Source: an uncultured Tateyamaria sp. (lineage in GTDB: Bacteria > Pseudomonadota > Alphaproteobacteria > Rhodobacterales > Rhodobacteraceae). Taken from it: a DNA stretch of 64,000 nt. This document shows positions 63,795 through 64,000 of this stretch, piece by piece. The position numbers were made by a program, and so were the translations under genes. The first letter of the stretch is position 1; each line of letters starts with the position of its first letter. The stretch spans positions 62,001-126,000 of the forward strand of contig CANMVD010000003.1 in NCBI GenBank assembly GCA_947501275.1. Reading direction: 5' to 3'. A model generated the notes under the pieces. It did not search any database and was not told the origin of the DNA. It saw only the letters and a program-made list of their open reading frames with translations.

Positions 63795-64000
63795 ATGCAA
63801 AACACAACTTATACAGTTGGATTCACGGATACGAACACCATTCAACTGCGTTTTGAGCTGGGTGACGTTGACGACTCCGCCCAGACAACGGACGTCCCCG
63901 ATGGGCTTTCCCCGGATGATGACGGCTATGTCTATGACAGTTCGGTGCCGGGTGGTTGGCGCGGACGCATCACTGGCGAAAACGGGCAGTACTGGCAGAC
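63795..64000 (+). CDS. Unknown gene, 3' end cut by window
   Basis: The ATG at 63795 has GAGGG about 7 bases upstream and the frame stays open to the end. The visible 68 residues begin MQNTTYTVGFTDTNTIQ and contain an Asp-rich stretch (DVDDSAQTTDVPDGLSPDDDG) and a Gly/Arg/Trp segment. There is no signal peptide. The family cannot be named from this fragment. The 228-base gap after ispZ holds only the basic micro-ORF and this gene's leader. Confidence 0.6.
   Translation, partial: MQNTTYTVGFTDTNTIQLRFELGDVDDSAQTTDVPDGLSPDDDGYVYDSSVPGGWRGRITGENGQYWQ

Overview
The window looks like chromosomal DNA from a marine Roseobacter-group alphaproteobacterium (Rhodobacterales). The evidence is high-GC dense coding with ATGA-type overlaps, a urease cluster ordered ureD-A-B-orf-C-orf-E-F-G, many solute importers (two peptide-type ABC binding proteins, a TRAP system, a sugar-type ABC system), a non-pyrrolysine MttB-like methyltransferase, a PhoX-type phosphatase, class III alcohol dehydrogenase, and the housekeeping genes ftsY and ispZ. 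The genus cannot be fixed from this sequence alone. No tRNA, rRNA, CRISPR array or insertion sequence was seen.

Layout. 1-6971: urease structural and accessory genes, interrupted by a Tat-type cyclase-family gene, an antisense 28-codon membrane micro-ORF, a 313-base spacer with three DnaA boxes, and an AT-richer secreted protein. 7117-13209: an MttB-family gene converging on a GntR/DHDPS-like/aldehyde dehydrogenase/FAD oxidoreductase operon, resembling the enzyme set used for hydroxyproline-like amino acids. 13317-17861: an IorAB-type molybdenum hydroxylase, glutathione-dependent formaldehyde dehydrogenase and a DUF3307-like membrane protein. 17958-21038: a 1026-residue ABC-exporter-like protein whose nucleotide-binding motifs are all degraded and which ends in a cyclic-nucleotide-binding domain. 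21018-25432: a tricarballylate-dehydrogenase-like flavoprotein, its divergent GntR regulator, an AbrB-type permease, a D-2-hydroxyacid dehydrogenase and a 79-residue protein. TTGTATACAA-like operators mark both promoters of this block and the GntR gene at 13209.

25649-39597: two paralogous peptide/nickel-type binding proteins, each with its own terminator, and further on one permease-permease-ATPase-ATPase operon that could serve both. Between them lie a beta-lactamase-like hydrolase, a membrane AraC regulator, a small lipoprotein, a GNAT-like protein and a PhoX-type phosphatase. 39705-45339: a minus-strand operon bdhA-patatin-bicupin-MFS, a monooxygenase-fold protein and a Gfo/Idh/MocA oxidoreductase. 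45440-51501: a TRAP transporter (dctP, terminator, dctQ, dctM) with an IclR regulator, divergent from a GMC alcohol dehydrogenase.

51509-59215: a LacI regulator divergent from an importer operon (binding protein, two unusual permeases, a GH63-like glycosidase, a MalK-type ATPase), with two nearly identical 14-bp palindromic operators about 100 bp apart in the shared promoter. The best reading is uptake and cytoplasmic hydrolysis of a small glycoside, possibly a glucosyl- or mannosylglycerate-like osmolyte. 59219-64000: a lytic transglycosylase, ftsY with a very long charged N-terminal domain, an EamA transporter, ispZ, and a gene cut by the window end.
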